A stretch of 64,000 nucleotides of DNA from Candidatus Chlorohelix allophototropha (GCF_030389965.1 NZ_CP128400.1:1240001-1304000); one strand, 5' to 3'; positions 16,216 through 25,489 are shown, counted from the stretch's first letter. Translations and numbers: made by a program. Notes: generated by a model from the sequence alone, not told the origin.

Positions 16216-18219
16216 TTACTTTACATGCTTTTTCTTACTACTTACGTAGTCAACCAAGATATACTCGCCTAAACTTTCCGGCGAGGCGTAGAAGGCGCGC
16301 CCTTTGTTGATTTTGGTCATTTGCTCGACGAAATGCGCCAGATATTTGCTTTTTTCTAGCATGAAGGTGTTAATCACAATCTGGTCACGGGTACAGCGTG
16401 TAACCTCTTTTAAAGTTTCTTGGAAGGTGCGACTGGTGGGCGGGTAGCTGAAGAAAACTTCTCCGTCTTCTTCGATATGGGCGGTTGGCTCACCATCGGT
16501 AATCATGATGATTTGTTTGTTGCCGGATTTATGCCTACCCAACAACTGACGCGCCATCATAAAACCATGTTGCATATTAGTGCCATAGACATATTCGTTC
16601 CAAGTAATTTGGGTGAGGCTCTCCGGTTGAAGCATTCGTGCCCGATCACTAAAACCGATGATATACAAATTATCTCTTGGAAACTGCGAACGTATTAGGG
16701 CATTGAGCGCCATTGCCACTTTTTTAGCGGCTGCCCAGCAATTGCGCAGAATCATAGAACGGCTCATATCCAGCATCAGTACGGTAGAGGAGGAAGTCAT
16801 CAACTCGGTGCGGTACACCTCGAAATCTTCCGGGCGGATTCGCACAGGTGTGCCTTGCCCTTCCCGGAAAACTGCATTCATTACCGTTTCTTCTAGGTCT
16901 AGCAGGAAGGGGTCGCCGAATTCGTATTTCTTGCCAATGTCGGTGCGCTCACCACCTGAACCTACTAGGCTGGTTTTGTGCTTGCCAAAACTGTCTTTTT
17001 TCAACTGTGTGAAAATGTCCTTGAGGGCTTTCTGTCCGATTTTGCGCATACCACGCGGGGTAAGCTCGAAGCGGTTGCCATTTTTTTCAATATAACCTGC
17101 TTCTTCCAGTATGCGGGTTAATTCCTTGAGACGCTCTAGGGTAGCGGCAGCTTCTTCACCCATCAAGTCTTGTAGTTGTTGTTCATCGAGGCTGTTTAAA
17201 CCTTTTCTGCCGTACTGGATGTCCTTAAGCTCTTGTTCAAGCTGATCCATCTGTTGTAAGCGTTGCATCAAATCCATCGCTTCGCCTAAACCCAGTTGTT
17301 CATCCCCCTGAAAAGGATAACGCTGGTTCATTCCGCGCATTGGATAAAGCTGTTCAAGGTTCGCTGCCAACCGCGCCAACTCCATACGCATCCGGTCATC
17401 TTTCAACATTGCCTGCATCATACTTTCAAGCTGGCGACGCTGTTCAGGCGACATGCTATTCATCAAGGATTGCATTTGTGCCATCTGCTTTTGCATATGC
17501 TTGATGAGTTCATCTAGGCTATTTATACCGGGTGGAAAGAACTGCCCCCATTTCTGCATAAATTGCTGGAACTTGGGTTCTTTGCCCTGCGCTCGGTCTT
17601 GCAGCATTTGGTTCAAATCCTGAACCATTTCGCGCATTTGGTTCATATCTTCAGGCGTAATGTTTTCCATTGCCTGTTTCATGCCTTGGAAATAGCTACC
17701 CAGAATCTGCTGCTGGATCATCTGCATTAGCTCTTGAAATTCTTGCCGTGCATCTGCATCCATAAATTCGTAATCGGAGAGTTTGCGCAATTGCCCTCCT
17801 GGGTCTTTAGGCATGTCACGGAGGAACTGTTGTTTTTTGGCAACTTGCTTTTCAAGCAATTGGCGCAAGGCTTTTTCTTCACTGTTGGCGGTTTCATCCA
17901 GACGGCGTTGTAAGCCCGTTTGCTCTTTATTGACTATACTATCCAGTTTTTCTTTGATGTCCTGCATTACCGAATCGAGGTCATAGCGATTCATTTCCGC
18001 TTGCCTCATTGCTCGCAACTTTTCCATCAAGTCCTGCAAACCGGGCATGCGTTCATTCATAGGTCCGTTCAAACCCCAGCGATAAAGTTTCTGGAGAGCA
18101 TTATTCAAATCACTGAAATTATCATCTATCAGTTCTTTGCTCAGCTCTTCCATTATTTCTTCAGCGTCAAAAGGGAATACCTGTTGAGTGCCATCCCAAC
18201 GGGAATATCGGTACAGCAT
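16216..18219 (-). CDS. Large coiled-coil protein with C-terminal von Willebrand factor A domain
   Basis: 667 residues, no signal peptide, so cytosolic. Residues 1-290 are strongly helical and rich in Gln and Met; a winged-helix-like stretch lies at about 350-400; the C-terminal 200 residues form a VWA domain with the metal-ion-dependent adhesion site DMSRS (484-488) and a later ITDGEPTA segment. Related VWA proteins usually work with a MoxR-type AAA+ ATPase in maturing metal enzymes or in stress responses, but no such ATPase is in this window. GCAGGA precedes the ATG. Confidence 0.78.
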   Translation of the reverse strand: MLYRYSRWDGTQQVFPFDAEEIMEELSKELIDDNFSDLNNALQKLYRWGLNGPMNERMPGLQDLMEKLRAMRQAEMNRYDLDSVMQDIKEKLDSIVNKEQTGLQRRLDETANSEEKALRQLLEKQVAKKQQFLRDMPKDPGGQLRKLSDYEFMDADARQEFQELMQMIQQQILGSYFQGMKQAMENITPEDMNQMREMVQDLNQMLQDRAQGKEPKFQQFMQKWGQFFPPGINSLDELIKHMQKQMAQMQSLMNSMSPEQRRQLESMMQAMLKDDRMRMELARLAANLEQLYPMRGMNQRYPFQGDEQLGLGEAMDLMQRLQQMDQLEQELKDIQYGRKGLNSLDEQQLQDLMGEEAAATLERLKELTRILEEAGYIEKNGNRFELTPRGMRKIGQKALKDIFTQLKKDSFGKHKTSLVGSGGERTDIGKKYEFGDPFLLDLEETVMNAVFREGQGTPVRIRPEDFEVYRTELMTSSSTVLMLDMSRSMILRNCWAAAKKVAMALNALIRSQFPRDNLYIIGFSDRARMLQPESLTQITWNEYVYGTNMQHGFMMARQLLGRHKSGNKQIIMITDGEPTAHIEEDGEVFFSYPPTSRTFQETLKEVTRCTRDQIVINTFMLEKSKYLAHFVEQMTKINKGRAFYASPESLGEYILVDYVSSKKKHVK

Positions 18220-18438
18220 ATATATTGTTCCTGTCTGCCGCTTATCGGCGGTTAGAGGTTAGATTCATATTCTGATATACTTGGCTCGGATAGGGAGATG
18301 ATACATCCCTGATAAAATTAATGCAACAGTAAATTCGTCTAGGTCGCTGTCGCCCAAACCTGTTTGTGAAAAAGTAGAGATACTGTAATTCGGAGTTCAA
18401 ACTCCCTTGTTCTTGGTTCAGAATCCTTGTTAGGGTAT

Positions 18439-18867
18439 ATGGAAAGCACCTTCTCGCAACAAGTTTATAAAATTGTAAAAGCTATACCCAAAGGCAAAGT
18501 GATGACCTATGGGCAGATTGCTTTGCTGCTAGGTGTGCCACGTGCCAGCCGACAAGTAGGATGGGCTTTGCATAGCGTTCCCGAAGAATATCAAGTGCCT
18601 TGCCAGCGCGTGGTAAATCGCTATGGCGGGTTGGCGGCAGGCTATGGCTGGGGTGGGCAACTGGCACATCGTGCCGAACTTGAGGCAGATGGCGTTGAGA
18701 TTCGCGAGGATTTCACCGTTGATCTTGAAAAATATCAGTGGCATCCAACTGAAGCTGAGATTGTGCTACTTCAGCTACCTCTCGAATCGCTCGAACGGCT
18801 GAATCAAAAATTGGCTTTCAGTAATGAGCGGCTGAGTCAGCCGAGAAGGAAAAACTCTAAGAATTAG
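18439..18867 (+). CDS. O6-alkylguanine alkyltransferase-like protein (PCQR variant)
   Basis: 142 residues matching the C-terminal DNA-binding domain of methylguanine methyltransferases: the helix-turn-helix YGQIALLLGVPRASRQVGWAL and the active-site region VPCQRVVNRYGG. The acceptor Cys55 is present, unlike in alkyltransferase-like proteins, which have Trp there; but the usual His of PCHR is Gln. It lacks the N-terminal domain of Ada/Ogt. It may repair or merely flag O6-alkylguanine. A TTG at 18427 is in frame upstream; the ATG at 18439 is preferred. Confidence 0.8.
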   Translation: MESTFSQQVYKIVKAIPKGKVMTYGQIALLLGVPRASRQVGWALHSVPEEYQVPCQRVVNRYGGLAAGYGWGGQLAHRAELEADGVEIREDFTVDLEKYQWHPTEAEIVLLQLPLESLERLNQKLAFSNERLSQPRRKNSKN

Positions 18868-18981
18868 TTTTCCTTTAGCATTTATGTTATTTTTAAGGTA
18901 AAATACACGATGAACAACGGGGTTCGTTCTTAACCATTGTTTCATCCAATATGTAGTTAACGCAAAAAGGAGCTGTAACTA

Positions 18982-21534
18982 GTGAAAATTATCAGCCGCG
19001 TTTCGGTCTTCCCCGTAATGCCGCAACGCATCACCCGACTCTATGAGCTGGCTTTCAACCTCTGGTGGAGTTGGAATTATACAGCCCAAGAATTGTATCG
19101 TACCATCGATTCTGAACTGTGGGATGAATTGAATCACAACACGGTACGCTTTCTTAGCAATGTGGAACCTGCCAAGCTAGAGAAGGCTGCTGCCGATGAG
19201 GAGTTCTTAAAAAAATACGATAGCGTTCTGGAAGCTTTCGATGCTTACATGAACCCCACATCCACTTGGTATAAGGATACTTATCCTGAATATAAGGATA
19301 AAGTAATCGCGTATTTCTCCGCAGAATTCGGTTTGCACGAAGCGCTGCCTATTTATAGCGGTGGTCTGGGCGTATTGGCTGGTGATCATTGCAAAGCAGC
19401 TAGCGACATTGGTTTGCCTCTGGTAGGAGTGGGCTTCCTTTATCCACAGGGCTATTTTATTCAGCGCATAAACTACGATGGGCGACAGGAAGCCTTCTAT
19501 GAGAAAATACACTTTTCGGAAGTGCCTGCTACTGCCGCAGTTAACGCAAAGGGCGAGGAAGTAGTAATTTCGGTCGATTTACCCGGACGTAAGGTTTATG
19601 CCAAAGTCTGGAAAATTCAAGTGGGCAGAGTGCCTTTATACTTGATGGATACCGACGTTGACCCCAACCTTCCCAGCGACCGTGACCTTACCGCACGGCT
19701 CTATGGCGGCGACCACGAATTACGGATTATGCAGGAAATAGTACTTGGTATCGGTGGTGTACGCGCTTTGCGAGCGCTCGGTATTGCTGCCACCGTATAT
19801 CACTCTAACGACAGCCACCCAGTATTTCAAGGTTTGGAACGGGTGCGCGAATTAGTACAGACGCAAGGGCTTAGCTTTGATCAGGCTAAAGAAGCGGCTG
19901 CCGCATCTGGCGTGTTTACTACTCATACCCCGGTTGCAGCAGGAAACGATGTTTTCAATCACGACCTCGTAGACCGCTATTTCGGTAGCTTCTGGCCTTA
20001 TTTGGGAATTGACCGCGATGGTTTCATGAATCTCGCCCGTCACGACCAACCTTGGGGTCCCGGTTATAGCATGACCGTGCTGGCTATGCGCCTTTCTAAC
20101 CAGCATAATGGTGTGAGTGCTTTGCATGGTTCGGTATCACGTCGGATGTGGCAGTGGCTATGGCCCGGTGTAGATGCCGATGAAGTGCCGGTTGACCATG
20201 TTACCAACGGTATTCATACCCAAACTTGGCTTGCTCCTGAACTAGATGAGCTTTATACCCAGTATCTGGGCGCGGATTGGAAAGAGCGGATTGATGACCC
20301 GGCGATGTGGCAGGCGATTGATAAAATCCCCGATCAAGTGTTGTGGGATATTCACTGTCGGGCAAAAAAGACCTTGATTGAGTTCCTCCGTAAAAGAGTT
20401 ATCCAAATGCGGGTAGAGGTGGGTGAAGGTACTGGCTCGGTAGAAGAGGCAGGGCATATCTTTGACGAAAACGCCTTTACGATTGGTTTCGCCCGTCGCT
20501 TCGCCACCTATAAACGTGCTACCCTTGTGTTCAGAGATGTGGCGCGAATCCAGAAACTTTTAGGCGATAAAAAACGCCCGGTACAGATTGTGTTTGCCGG
20601 AAAAGCGCACCCTGCCGATGAACCCGGAAAGAGCTTTATCCAGCGCGTCCATCAGATTTCCCGGCAAGAGGGCTTTGAAGGTCGTATCGTGTTCCTTGAA
20701 AATTACGATATGAATATGGGTCGCTATTTGGTGCAGGGGGTTGATATGTGGTTAAACAACCCTATTCGCCCTAATGAAGCCAGCGGAACCAGTGGACAGA
20801 AAGCAGCCCTTAACGGTGTTCCTAACGCCTCCATTCTTGACGGGTGGTGGCCAGAAGCCTATAACGGTAAAAACGGTTGGGCTATCGGGGAAGAACGCAC
20901 CTACCAGAGCCAAGATATACAGGATGAGGCAGATAGTCTTGCTCTATATAACTTGCTGGAAAACGATATTGTACCTACTTACTTCAATCGTGATGAGAAT
21001 GGCTTGCCCCTAGGCTGGATCAAGGTTATGAAAGAGTCAATCAAAACGGTTGCTCCTTACTTTAGCACCCGACGCATGCTGAAGGATTACACTAACAAAT
21101 TCTACATTTCTTCCATCAAGCAAACGTTGATGCTTTCGACCGAAAATTATGCCGGAGCTAAAACTTTAAGCTCGTGGAAACGTGCAATTTACGATGGTTG
21201 GAATCGGGTGGCGATTTCCGCTAAAACTCCTGCTGAATCCAAGTTGGCTTTGGGTCAGGAGTTTAAAGTAACTGCGCAAACGTTCTTAGGACAACTAAGA
21301 CCTTCGGACGTGGTGGTAGAATTTTTGATGGCGCGCGATGACGATGGTAATCTGGTAAACCAAGAGATAATCACTATGGAGCTTGTCAGTGGTCCCGACC
21401 AGAACTCACTCTATAATTACGCTGCCAACGTCAAAGTTTCGCAAGGTGGTAGTATTGTGATGGGTGTACGTGTGCTGCCCACACACCCTGCACTTACCAG
21501 TAAGCACGAACTGGGTCTGGTACGCTGGGCTTAA
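18982..21534 (+). CDS. glgP: Alpha-glucan (glycogen) phosphorylase, long form
   Basis: 850 residues of the glycogen/starch phosphorylase family in the longer bacterial type with an N-terminal DUF3417 domain (about 1-115). It releases glucose-1-phosphate from alpha-1,4-glucans in the cytosol. Conserved segments include YFSAEFGLHEALPIYSGGLG (donor-site region), THTPVAAGNDVF, and the PLP region EASGTSGQKAALNG near residue 599 with Lys607. The start is GTG at 18982 after AAGGAG. It is followed by a terminator, so it is transcribed alone. No other glycogen gene is nearby. Confidence 0.93.
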   Translation: MKIISRVSVFPVMPQRITRLYELAFNLWWSWNYTAQELYRTIDSELWDELNHNTVRFLSNVEPAKLEKAAADEEFLKKYDSVLEAFDAYMNPTSTWYKDTYPEYKDKVIAYFSAEFGLHEALPIYSGGLGVLAGDHCKAASDIGLPLVGVGFLYPQGYFIQRINYDGRQEAFYEKIHFSEVPATAAVNAKGEEVVISVDLPGRKVYAKVWKIQVGRVPLYLMDTDVDPNLPSDRDLTARLYGGDHELRIMQEIVLGIGGVRALRALGIAATVYHSNDSHPVFQGLERVRELVQTQGLSFDQAKEAAAASGVFTTHTPVAAGNDVFNHDLVDRYFGSFWPYLGIDRDGFMNLARHDQPWGPGYSMTVLAMRLSNQHNGVSALHGSVSRRMWQWLWPGVDADEVPVDHVTNGIHTQTWLAPELDELYTQYLGADWKERIDDPAMWQAIDKIPDQVLWDIHCRAKKTLIEFLRKRVIQMRVEVGEGTGSVEEAGHIFDENAFTIGFARRFATYKRATLVFRDVARIQKLLGDKKRPVQIVFAGKAHPADEPGKSFIQRVHQISRQEGFEGRIVFLENYDMNMGRYLVQGVDMWLNNPIRPNEASGTSGQKAALNGVPNASILDGWWPEAYNGKNGWAIGEERTYQSQDIQDEADSLALYNLLENDIVPTYFNRDENGLPLGWIKVMKESIKTVAPYFSTRRMLKDYTNKFYISSIKQTLMLSTENYAGAKTLSSWKRAIYDGWNRVAISAKTPAESKLALGQEFKVTAQTFLGQLRPSDVVVEFLMARDDDGNLVNQEIITMELVSGPDQNSLYNYAANVKVSQGGSIVMGVRVLPTHPALTSKHELGLVRWA

Positions 21535-21573
21535 AGTAGTTGCTACGGTTTTGAGATAAACCAATATGTAGTC

Positions 21574-21608
21574 GGAGGGCGTGCTAATTGCGCGCCCTCC
21601 TGCTTTTA
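21574..21608 (+). terminator. Terminator of the glucan phosphorylase gene
   Basis: GGAGGGCG (21574-21581) pairs with CGCCCTCC (21593-21600), followed by TGCTTTTA on the plus strand. Confidence 0.65.
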
Positions 21609-21630
21609 TAGCACAAAGAGGAGATTTAGT

Positions 21631-22245
21631 TTGGTAACCGGAACAAGCAGTCAACCCACAGTTAGTTTGTTTAAGCTGCTCAAACTATGGGCTGCAATAG
21701 GGATTCAATCGTTTGGGGGAGGACCTTCCACCCAGTTCTTTATATTTCGCACCTTCGTGGAAAAATACCATTGGCTTAGCGAAGAAGAATACCTTCGTTA
21801 CTGGGCGATGTGCGGTATTGTGCCCGGCGTTAACTTGCTCTCTCTTTGTATTTTAATCGGGCGCAAACTGGGTGGTGCAAAGGGTATGGTGGTTTCAGGA
21901 TTGGCTCTTATGTTACCCAGCGCGGCTATTACTTTATTGCTTACCATCGTTTTCCTAGGAATCCAGAATCTCCCGGCAGTTCAGGCTATGCTAAAAGGAA
22001 TAGTTCCGGCTACTAGTGGCTTGATGTTACTAGTTGGACTCAGAACCGCGCGCCCGCTTTTGAGAAAAAGCAAGAAAGAAGGTTGGTTCAGTGTGTTGGT
22101 TGCTTGCTTGATTATTGCTTTGTGCGTAGCCTTGATATTGCTGGCAAAAGTGCAGGTATTTGTTTTATTGGTGGGGATGGGATTTTTTGGCGCGCTAGTC
22201 TTGCCCTTATTTTCAAAATCTACGGAAAAAGCTGAAAACCAGTGA
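21631..22245 (+). CDS. Chromate transporter, N-terminal-type half (CHR domain)
   Basis: 204 residues with five to six hydrophobic helices and the CHR-family signatures GIQSFGGGPS and GIVPGVNLLSL. In many bacteria ChrA is one protein of two CHR domains; here it is split into two adjacent genes, and the pair probably forms a heterodimer. Such proteins export chromate or act as small-anion transporters. The start is TTG at 21631, supported by GAGGAG 7 nt before it. The stop overlaps the GTG of the next gene by 4 nt (GTGA), showing translational coupling. Confidence 0.88.
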   Translation: MVTGTSSQPTVSLFKLLKLWAAIGIQSFGGGPSTQFFIFRTFVEKYHWLSEEEYLRYWAMCGIVPGVNLLSLCILIGRKLGGAKGMVVSGLALMLPSAAITLLLTIVFLGIQNLPAVQAMLKGIVPATSGLMLLVGLRTARPLLRKSKKEGWFSVLVACLIIALCVALILLAKVQVFVLLVGMGFFGALVLPLFSKSTEKAENQ

Positions 22246-22754
22246 ATCAATTTGCCTATTTCCTTTATTTTCTAAAGGCTTCTTTATTCAGTTCGGGTGG
22301 CTTAGCTAATCTTCCCAGCTTGCATCAGGATTTAATTGATAATGGTTTGGCGCAGGAAGCTGATTTTGGGCATGCGGTTACTATCGGGCAATTAAGTCCC
22401 GGACCAAACGGCTTGTGGGTTATCAGCCTCGGCTACCTCACAAATGGCTTTTTAGGAGCTATTCTGACGCTGCTGGCAATAATGATCCCTCCCGCTCTTG
22501 TATTGGTTGTTTCTGCTGTGTACAACCGAATTGAGAGCAAAGCATGGGCACAGGGTTTGATGCGCGGAATCCAACTCGCCTCGGTGGGGTTGGTTTTGAC
22601 TGTTAGTTGGTCAATAGTTATCTCGCTCGGTTTTGATATAAGAAGTTTTATCGTTGGTGGCGCTGCCTTTTTGCTTGCTTTCAGCAATCGTGTTCCGGTT
22701 ATAGTGATCTTAGTATTGGCGGCTGGCGGCGGTTTTCTTCTGTATAGCTTCTAA
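22242..22754 (+). CDS. Chromate transporter, C-terminal-type half (CHR domain)
   Basis: 170 residues, about five hydrophobic helices, with the CHR-family features FLKASLFSSGGLANLP and QLSPGPNGLWVISLGY. It is the partner of the preceding gene. The start is GTG, overlapping the previous stop. Substrate is inferred from family membership only. The gene is followed by an unusual regulatory interval rather than an immediate terminator. Confidence 0.88.
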   Translation: MNQFAYFLYFLKASLFSSGGLANLPSLHQDLIDNGLAQEADFGHAVTIGQLSPGPNGLWVISLGYLTNGFLGAILTLLAIMIPPALVLVVSAVYNRIESKAWAQGLMRGIQLASVGLVLTVSWSIVISLGFDIRSFIVGGAAFLLAFSNRVPVIVILVLAAGGGFLLYSF

Positions 22755-22775
22755 TCGGCTATGCTTTGGAAGCAA

Positions 22776-22838
22776 TGTGATCTGCATCACACTTTTCATG
22801 TGACTTAAATCACACTTCTTATGTGATATACCACATAA
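22776..22838 (+). promoter_or_regulatory. Three tandem CRP/FNR-type operator palindromes
   Basis: Site 1, TGTGATCTGCATCACA (22776-22791), and site 2, TGTGACTTAAATCACA (22799-22814), both match TGTGA-N6-TCACA exactly. Site 3 (22819-22838) is a perfect TTATGTG-N6-CACATAA palindrome. Their centres are 23 and 22 nt apart, about two helical turns. A weak -35 (TAAAGG) and a TAGAAT -10 at 22859-22864 place site 3 about 42 nt before the predicted start, the class II activator position. The -35/-10 assignment is inference; the palindromes are seen directly. Confidence 0.7.
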
Positions 22839-22869
22839 AGGGATAGGTGATTAAAGGCTAGAATGTAAA

Positions 22870-23015
22870 TGTAAGAAAACAGGTAGAAAAATCTGATACT
22901 TATAACAGCAATAATTTTTACTTATTTTATTTTTAGTAAGTAAATTTCCTCCAAAATCTTCTCTTAAACTCCTCCTAGACAGAAGGGCACTGATGAGCAG
23001 CGGTGCTCTTTTTAT
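22870..23015 (+). ncRNA. Candidate small regulatory RNA
   Basis: Predicted transcript of about 145 nt lying between convergent protein genes and containing no credible ORF. It has an 8-bp stem (22917-22924 with 22937-22944), then a single-stranded stretch with TTTCCTCC (22945-22952) and CTCCTCC (22969-22975), both complementary to Shine-Dalgarno sequences, then a terminator stem (22984-22990 with 23003-23009) followed by TTTTTATTAT. It could instead be the 3' untranslated region of the chromate transporter mRNA. The start is inferred from the -10 box. Confidence 0.45.
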
Positions 23016-23048
23016 TATGTCTGATAATTCCCGATTGAACCTTGTTAG

Positions 23049-24716
23049 TTAAAGCACTTCGCTGTTGTTGTTATTTAAGAGCATAGTTTTGACCAACGGC
23101 ACCGGTGGTGCGCCATATGCCAATAATTGATCATGGAATTCGCGCAGACTAAACGCCTCGCCTTTTTCCTTTTTGTAATCCTCGCGCAACTTCAAAATCA
23201 GCAATTTACCCAAAGTATAATTGAGGTATCCCGGATCAAATGTGCCACGACGGGCTTCGCTGGCGGCAGGGGTTTCTTCCATATAGGCATTTTCCATGAA
23301 AAAGCGGGTGGCTTCCTCCACGCCCATGCCCTGTGTGTGCATCATGATAGACACTATATAGCGGCAATTACGCAGTAGGGCTTCAGAAAGCTGCGCCATA
23401 TGGTAACGTGGGTCATTTGTCCCGTAGCCTTCCTCTATCATCATTTGCTCGGTGTAATGCGCCCAACCCTCTACAAAAGAATAGCTGTAACTGGCAGACC
23501 ATAACAATCGCCGCAATCTATTATTCAATAATTTGAAATGCATGTAATGCAAATAATGACCGGGATAGGCTTCATGGATGCTGACATCCTGTAGGGTAAA
23601 ATAATCAAATTTGGTTAGCCATTCCTCTTTTTGTTGCTCAGTCCAGTGAGATTCTACCGGAGTGATATAGTAATAAGATTGGGTAGCGATTTCCTCAAAT
23701 GCACCGGGAGTATCCATGAATGCGAAAGCCCAGCGCATAAAAGGAGGAGTTTCAGCCACTATACAACGGACTTCGCTTGGAACACTTATAATATTGTGTT
23801 CGATTAGAAATTGACGCACTTCTTCCAACTTGGCGGTGGTATCGGCTATCAGGCTCTCAGGTGTGGGATGATGGCTCGCCATTTTTGCCATCGCTTCCTG
23901 AACCGTAAGATCAGGTGCAAATTTTTGGCAAGCACTCCTTAGCAACTCCTGATTCACGCGCAGGTTTCGCTGCCCCACCTCAAGCAGTTCATCGAGAGGA
24001 AGCCCAACCATTTCACCAAAGAAAAGCATTCTACGATAGCGTTCTGCGCCTATAGCAAAGTTATTATGAGAAAGCGGCAGACGCTTTTCTAGACCATCTA
24101 TGTAGTTGTTTATCGCTTCAATGGCTTTCTGACAAGTGGCGGTGTACTGTGCGGTTAACGTGGCGTTGTTCAACTCCACAAACTGCGTGGTTACATCACC
24201 TTCAAGATAGGTGATAATGCCTTTGAACATTTCCAATGCAGTTTCCAATGCCGGGCGGGATAGTGACATCTCAAGGTTTTCGAGTCCCTGCCCTAACGCT
24301 TTCGGAAGCTTTTCTAGATGCCGGATGACCATTTCGAGGCGATGTTCCAGCGGAGCATAATCCCGTTTTATGTACACGCTGACATCGGTTAATCCCCCGT
24401 AATACAAGGGGCTGATTTCGTGTTCACGCATTTCTTCTAGCGAGAACAATTCTTTGTCAATACAGTGCAATAGGAGTTCGTAATCGAACTTACTTTCTTT
24501 ATCATCCAGCGAAATGCCGATTATGCGTACACGCTCCCTGAATTCTTTTAATTGCAACATACGATTTCGGAAAGTAGTGGCGCTGGTATCGGGCAGTCGC
24601 CCATCGTATTCATGTAACCCGCAAGCGGTGCCAACTATGGGGAATGTTTCTAGCAAATCTTTGATATAAATATCTATAAGCGTTTCAAGAGTTTCGTTAT
24701 CAGTTGTTACAGTCAC
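23049..24716 (-). CDS. DUF885 family (putative zinc peptidase)
   Basis: About 555 residues, cytosolic, largely helical. The zinc-ligand motif HEAYPGH (residues 381-387 from the GTG start) and the downstream EGWAHYTEQMM segment match the DUF885 family, which has a metallopeptidase-like fold; the substrate is not known. The start could be ATG at 24746 (10 more residues, no ribosome binding site) or GTG at 24716, which follows GGAAGGAAAG; I prefer the GTG. The gene follows the PIG-L deacetylase closely on the same strand and probably shares its transcript. Confidence 0.82.
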   Translation of the reverse strand: MTVTTDNETLETLIDIYIKDLLETFPIVGTACGLHEYDGRLPDTSATTFRNRMLQLKEFRERVRIIGISLDDKESKFDYELLLHCIDKELFSLEEMREHEISPLYYGGLTDVSVYIKRDYAPLEHRLEMVIRHLEKLPKALGQGLENLEMSLSRPALETALEMFKGIITYLEGDVTTQFVELNNATLTAQYTATCQKAIEAINNYIDGLEKRLPLSHNNFAIGAERYRRMLFFGEMVGLPLDELLEVGQRNLRVNQELLRSACQKFAPDLTVQEAMAKMASHHPTPESLIADTTAKLEEVRQFLIEHNIISVPSEVRCIVAETPPFMRWAFAFMDTPGAFEEIATQSYYYITPVESHWTEQQKEEWLTKFDYFTLQDVSIHEAYPGHYLHYMHFKLLNNRLRRLLWSASYSYSFVEGWAHYTEQMMIEEGYGTNDPRYHMAQLSEALLRNCRYIVSIMMHTQGMGVEEATRFFMENAYMEETPAASEARRGTFDPGYLNYTLGKLLILKLREDYKKEKGEAFSLREFHDQLLAYGAPPVPLVKTMLLNNNNSEVL

Positions 24717-24757
24717 TTTTTCTTTCCTTCCAGAATGTTTTGGCATAAGGGGAACAG

Positions 24758-25462
24758 TTACATTTCTAACTGCACCAGCTTGAAACTTTCGCCGAACTCA
24801 AAAGATTGTTCTTTGGCGGCATCCTGAGCGCGTTTTGTCATCCGTTCCATGAAAGCCGGATTGTCCATACTGAATTGGCTAGGATGCTTGCGCATTGCCT
24901 CAAATTTCAATTCAAGTGTATCGCTTATGTCGCTTACATAATCGGGGTCATCTGTACCGAACAATAGCAGCCGTTTGGTGCGGTGTACACTTAGCCCTTC
25001 CTTGCGAAGATGCTCCGGGTAGCTGTGCGGCATCATTGCGGCGGGAAAAGCCGCATCAAGTGTTGCTTGACCGCAAGCGCGATGATCGGGATGCATACGA
25101 TAGAGGCGCGTTAACGGATCCCATGTAAAAATTACTTCCGGTTTGAAGCGGCGAATCTCGCGTACTATCAATCCTCGCAATTCAAGATTATTGACAACCT
25201 CACCATCACTCAAGCGCAGGAAGGTACAACCCGCCACCCCAAGTATTTTTGCTGCTTCAAGTTGTTCCTGTTCGCGAATCTGGCGTAATTCAGCTAGATC
25301 GGCTTCTGGGTCTTCAGAGCCTTTGTCACCACTGGTCAACATCAGATAGTGGATTTCACAACCCGCCCGTGTCCATTTTGCAACTGTACCGGCGCAACCA
25401 AACTCAGCATCATCAGGGTGTGCGCCAACTACCAAGGCGCTATGCGGAATTTCTATATTCAT
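24758..25462 (-). CDS. PIG-L/LmbE-family deacetylase
   Basis: 234 residues with the zinc-binding AHPDDAE motif at residues 14-20 and the second His motif HPDHRACG. Members remove the N-acetyl group from GlcNAc-containing substrates, for example in mycothiol and bacillithiol synthesis; the substrate here is not determined. AGGAGGG lies upstream of the ATG at 25462, at an unusually long spacing of about 13 nt. A terminator-like hairpin (25490-25526) lies between this gene and a structured leader with a mini-gene, so expression may depend on read-through. Confidence 0.87.
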   Translation of the reverse strand: MNIEIPHSALVVGAHPDDAEFGCAGTVAKWTRAGCEIHYLMLTSGDKGSEDPEADLAELRQIREQEQLEAAKILGVAGCTFLRLSDGEVVNNLELRGLIVREIRRFKPEVIFTWDPLTRLYRMHPDHRACGQATLDAAFPAAMMPHSYPEHLRKEGLSVHRTKRLLLFGTDDPDYVSDISDTLELKFEAMRKHPSQFSMDNPAFMERMTKRAQDAAKEQSFEFGESFKLVQLEM

Positions 25463-25489
25463 TCTTGAAATAAATCCCTCCTATAATTC

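Noticed and set aside
18395-18410. GGAGTTCAAACTCC resembling a tRNA T-arm
   Set aside because: The stem is only 4 bp with a 6-nt loop, and no acceptor, D or anticodon arm can be folded around it.
21631-22754. Chromate transporter halves as a frameshifted single gene
   Set aside because: Split CHR pairs with a GTGA overlap are common, and each half has its own start codon and family signature.
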